Source of the DNA: Microlunatus flavus
GTDB taxonomy: Bacteria > Actinomycetota > Actinomycetes > Propionibacteriales > Propionibacteriaceae
Reading direction: 5' to 3'
Length of the DNA: 64,000 nt
NCBI RefSeq assembly: GCF_900110855.1
Contig: NZ_FOFA01000003.1
Span: forward strand, 186,001 to 250,000
Positions 62,775 to 64,000 of the stretch are shown piece by piece. Position numbers and translations under genes: made by a program. Numbering within the stretch: position 1 is the stretch's first letter; the number at the start of each line of letters is the position of its first letter. The notes under the pieces are model-generated. The model was not told where the DNA came from, made no database searches, and saw only the letters and a program-made list of their open reading frames with translations.

Positions 62775-64000
62775 ATGCGCACCCACGGTGCCGGCACGCT
62801 CCGCGCGAGCGACGCCGGCACGACCGTGACCCTGGCGGGCTGGGTGGCCCGCCGCCGCGACCACGGCGGAGTCGCCTTCCTCGACCTCCGCGACGCCAGC
62901 GGCGTCGCCCAGGTCGTCGTCCGCGACGAGCTCCTCGCCTCCTCCGGCGCCCACGACCTGCGCAACGAGTACTGCGTCACGGTCACCGGGCAGGTCGCCC
63001 CGCGCCCCGAGGGCAACGCCAACGCCGACCTCCCGACCGGGGAGATCGAGGTGTCCGCCTCGTCGCTCGACGTGCTGAGCCCGGCCGCGCCGCTGCCGTT
63101 CCCGATCGACGACCGGGTCAACGTCGGCGAGGAGACCCGCCTGCGCTACCGCTACCTGGACCTGCGCCGTTCCGGCCCGGGCGCCGCCCTGCGGCTGCGC
63201 AGCAAGGTCAACCGGGTCGCCCGCGAGACGCTGCTCGACCGCGACTTCGTCGAGCTCGAGACGCCGACGCTGACCCGGTCCACGCCCGAGGGCGCCCGCG
63301 ACTTCCTCGTCCCGGCCCGGCTGCGGCCCGGCTCCTGGTACGCCCTGCCGCAGAGCCCGCAGCTGTTCAAGCAGCTGCTGATGGTCTCCGGCATGGAGCG
63401 CTACTTCCAGATCGCGCGCTGCTACCGCGACGAGGACTTCCGCGCCGACCGGCAGCCGGAGTTCACCCAGCTCGACGTCGAGATGAGCTTCGTCGACCAG
63501 GACGACATCATCGAGCTGACCGAGACGCTGCTCGCGAACATCTGGCGCCTGATCGGCGTCGAGGTGCCCACGCCCTTCCCGCGGCTCACCTACGCCGAGG
63601 CGATGGACCGCTTCGGCAGCGACAAGCCCGACCTGCGCTTCGGCCTCGAGCTGACCGAGCTCACCGCGTACTTCGCGCAGACGCCGTTCCGGGTGTTCCA
63701 GGCCGACTACGTCGGCGCCGTCGTCATGCCCGGCGGCGGCAGCCAGCCGCGGCGCACGTTCGACGCCTGGCAGGAGTTCGCGCGTCAGCGCGGTCACCGC
63801 GGGCTGGCGTACGTCACGGTCGGCGAAGACGGGACGCTCGGCGGCCCGGTGGCCAAGAACCTCTCCGAGGCCGAGCGCGACGGCCTCGTCGCCGCGGTCG
63901 GCGCCCAGCCCGGCGACTGCGTCTTCTTCGCCGCCGGCGCCCGCAGCCAGGCCCAGGCCCTGCTCGGGGCGACCCGGCTCGAGGTCGGACGCCGGACCGG
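62775..64000 (+). CDS. aspS: Aspartyl-tRNA synthetase, 5' part (runs off the window)
   Basis: The first 408 codons of a bacterial-type AspRS. The anticodon OB-fold is at the N-terminus ([19 protein letters not shown]), then motif 2 ([26 protein letters not shown]) and the start of the bacterial GAD insertion. His30 (in RRRDHGG) stands where discriminating enzymes such as that of E. coli have Leu; His there is associated with nondiscriminating AspRS, which also makes Asp-tRNA-Asn. ATG 62775 is used; GTG 62772 directly before it is possible. The 3' end lies outside. Confidence 0.95.
   Translation, partial: MRTHGAGTLRASDAGTTVTLAGWVARRRDHGGVAFLDLRDASGVAQVVVRDELLASSGAHDLRNEYCVTVTGQVAPRPEGNANADLPTGEIEVSASSLDVLSPAAPLPFPIDDRVNVGEETRLRYRYLDLRRSGPGAALRLRSKVNRVARETLLDRDFVELETPTLTRSTPEGARDFLVPARLRPGSWYALPQSPQLFKQLLMVSGMERYFQIARCYRDEDFRADRQPEFTQLDVEMSFVDQDDIIELTETLLANIWRLIGVEVPTPFPRLTYAEAMDRFGSDKPDLRFGLELTELTAYFAQTPFRVFQADYVGAVVMPGGGSQPRRTFDAWQEFARQRGHRGLAYVTVGEDGTLGGPVAKNLSEAERDGLVAAVGAQPGDCVFFAAGARSQAQALLGATRLEVGRRT

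Noticed and set aside
1-64000. tRNA, rRNA, CRISPR arrays, prophage or IS transposase genes
   Set aside because: By eye I found no cloverleaf with a GTTCGA-type T-loop in any gap, no evenly spaced short repeats with spacers, and no transposase, integrase or phage structural proteins. Small RNAs cannot be excluded without a search.

Overview
The window is very GC-rich, gene-dense chromosomal DNA. GTG starts and 1-4 base start/stop overlaps are frequent, and many genes sit directly behind TANNNT -10 boxes. The gene content is that of an actinobacterium: trpA-lgt-gltB-gltD, an NnaR-type HemD/winged-helix regulator beside assimilatory nitrate/nitrite genes, yebC-ruvC-ruvA-ruvB-yajC-secD-secF-apt-rel, a two-domain Clp_N protein, and a PriA-like HisA. 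A Propionibacteriales relative (Nocardioidaceae or Propionibacteriaceae) is my guess, not a proof. I saw no tRNA, rRNA, CRISPR array, prophage or classical insertion sequence, and no gene-free stretch longer than 300 bases.

Layout. 1-8955: end of the trp operon (trpB 3' part, trpA), lgt, and the glutamate synthase pair gltB-gltD. 9058-18497: a nitrate-assimilation cluster. Siroheme methyltransferase and nnaR run leftward; nitrate reductase, nirB, nirD and the transporter narK run rightward. The divergent gap carries evenly phased GlnR/NnaR-like half-sites. 18547-19803: an orphan AbiEi-like/Vsr-like nuclease gene enclosed by a pair of palindromic repeats. 19849-24247: DUF1697 protein, ABC exporter, secreted S33 peptidase. 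24352-28944: dnaE, a small membrane protein and a YbaK-type deacylase. 29034-32714: a polyol/sugar dehydrogenase plus FGGY kinase, then azlC-azlD on the opposite strand. 32775-42454: a his operon (hisD-hisC-hisB-hisH) interrupted by a secreted glycosidase-like gene, then hisA and an SDR/HAD fusion; hisF is absent. 42489-43607: a second orphan nuclease gene, enclosed by a different palindrome pair. 43699-54423: yebC, ruvCAB (with a LexA-like box), yajC-secD-secF, apt, a K+ channel and rel. 54461-64000: a small HTH/Clp_N pair, a DUF349 coiled-coil protein, a metallo-hydrolase with hisS, a P-loop kinase, an AlkZ-like protein, DUF2252, an ArfB-like rescue factor and the start of aspS.

Most of the window is housekeeping. 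The most unusual structure is the pair of solitary nuclease genes (18726-19712 and 42651-43559). Each sits inside its own pair of near-matching inverted, palindromic flanks (77 nt and 59 nt), and each has GTCCACAGG-type motifs upstream. This resembles the arrangement of REP-associated transposase genes but with a Vsr/DUF559-like nuclease. In addition, one 57-nt palindromic element occurs at two distant intergenic sites (8985-9041 and 54463-54519). Whether these are mobile, domesticated or only terminators cannot be decided from one sequence.
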